Position numbers and translations under genes: made by a program. A DNA stretch of 64,000 bases from an uncultured Rhizobiaceae group bacterium (GTDB taxonomy: Bacteria; Pseudomonadota; Alphaproteobacteria; Rhizobiales; Rhizobiaceae). Shown one piece after another: positions 63,909 to 64,000 of the stretch. Below the pieces are notes generated by a model. It was given only the letters and a program-made list of their open reading frames with translations, was not told where the DNA came from and did not search any database. Position 1 is the first letter of the stretch, and every line of letters begins with the position of its first letter. The stretch spans positions 1-64,000 of the forward strand of contig CANMVS010000024.1 of the NCBI GenBank assembly GCA_947501445.1, read 5' to 3'.

Positions 63909-64000
63909 ATGGCGCTGCCATCTGCTCGGGCGGACTTCAAAACCCGTCTCCAAAACCTGATACCAAAACTGGTTCTTTCGCCATCGCTGGCGATGGTGCT
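63909..64000 (+). CDS. Sugar ABC transporter permease, 5' part only (runs off the window)
   Basis: Thirty codons are visible from ATG 63909 (ALPSARADFKTRLQNLIPKL, then the first hydrophobic residues). A basic N-terminus followed by a start of membrane helix, directly behind a GtsA-like binding protein, fits the GtsB-type permease. The rest lies outside. Confidence 0.7.
   Translation, partial: MALPSARADFKTRLQNLIPKLVLSPSLAMV

Noticed and set aside
1-64000. Possible genomic island or prophage
   Set aside because: No integrase, transposase, tRNA attachment site or phage structural gene was seen; composition looks even apart from a few A/T-rich gaps.

Overview
The window looks like a chromosomal piece of an alphaproteobacterium, most likely of the Rhizobiales/Hyphomicrobiales. 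This rests on gene content: a narK-narGHJI operon with a parvulin gene behind narI, many ABC uptake operons for sugars, sugar acids and amines, GntR/MocR/AraC/LacI-type control, and an FNR/DNR-type regulator. Base composition by eye is moderate (a little above 50% G+C). I saw no rRNA, tRNA, CRISPR array, transposase or prophage. The right edge cuts a sugar ABC permease gene.

Layout. (1) 268-14026: an aldo/keto reductase, then a respiratory nitrate reduction island. A DNR-like regulator is divergent from narK1-narK2-narG-narH-narJ-narI, followed in the same direction by a parvulin, a hemerythrin-like protein and a beta-carbonic anhydrase. Two FNR-type boxes lie between regulator and operon. 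(2) 14043-21261: a sugar, polyol or sugar-acid operon on the minus strand (ABC ATPase, permease, binding protein, zinc alcohol dehydrogenase, SDR, a GntR regulator with two DNA-binding domains), divergent from a mannitol-dehydrogenase-family gene. (3) 21236-24828: recQ followed by an SLC13-type transporter. (4) 25047-25758: two tandem 356-bp copies of a non-coding element packed with hairpins. (5) 25761-40673: a probable signalling system. A minus-strand operon encodes a LysM/FecR exported protein, two related PKD-repeat giants (956 and 2113 residues) and a membrane adenylate cyclase with all catalytic residues. A CRP-type regulator with an apparently intact cyclic-nucleotide pocket is divergent from it. 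(6) About 40885-41100: a highly folded RNA candidate ending in a strong intrinsic terminator.

(7) 41218-49394: a polyamine/opine-type ABC transporter with a FAD amine oxidase, a MocR regulator and an enolase-superfamily dehydratase. A symmetrical operator sits between the last two. (8) 49472-57370: mixed small genes (pentapeptide-repeat protein, deoxyribosyltransferase, RidA, a DUF2000/AraC pair, a metallo-beta-lactamase-fold lipase-like enzyme, small membrane proteins, an acetyltransferase, a BASS transporter) and a 60-residue peptide with a textbook double-glycine leader. (9) 57590-64000: a catabolic operon under two identical LacI-type operators, joining a Gfo/Idh dehydrogenase, a CoA-transferase, an enoyl-CoA hydratase and an aldehyde dehydrogenase to a glucose/mannose-type ABC transporter.

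The most promising undescribed item is the FecR-PKD-PKD-adenylate cyclase operon with its divergent CRP-type regulator, which reads as a self-contained envelope-to-cAMP-to-gene circuit. The hairpin-array repeat, the folded RNA, the double-glycine peptide and a 97-bp dispersed repeat come next. All functional statements rest on reading motifs by eye; no database search was possible.
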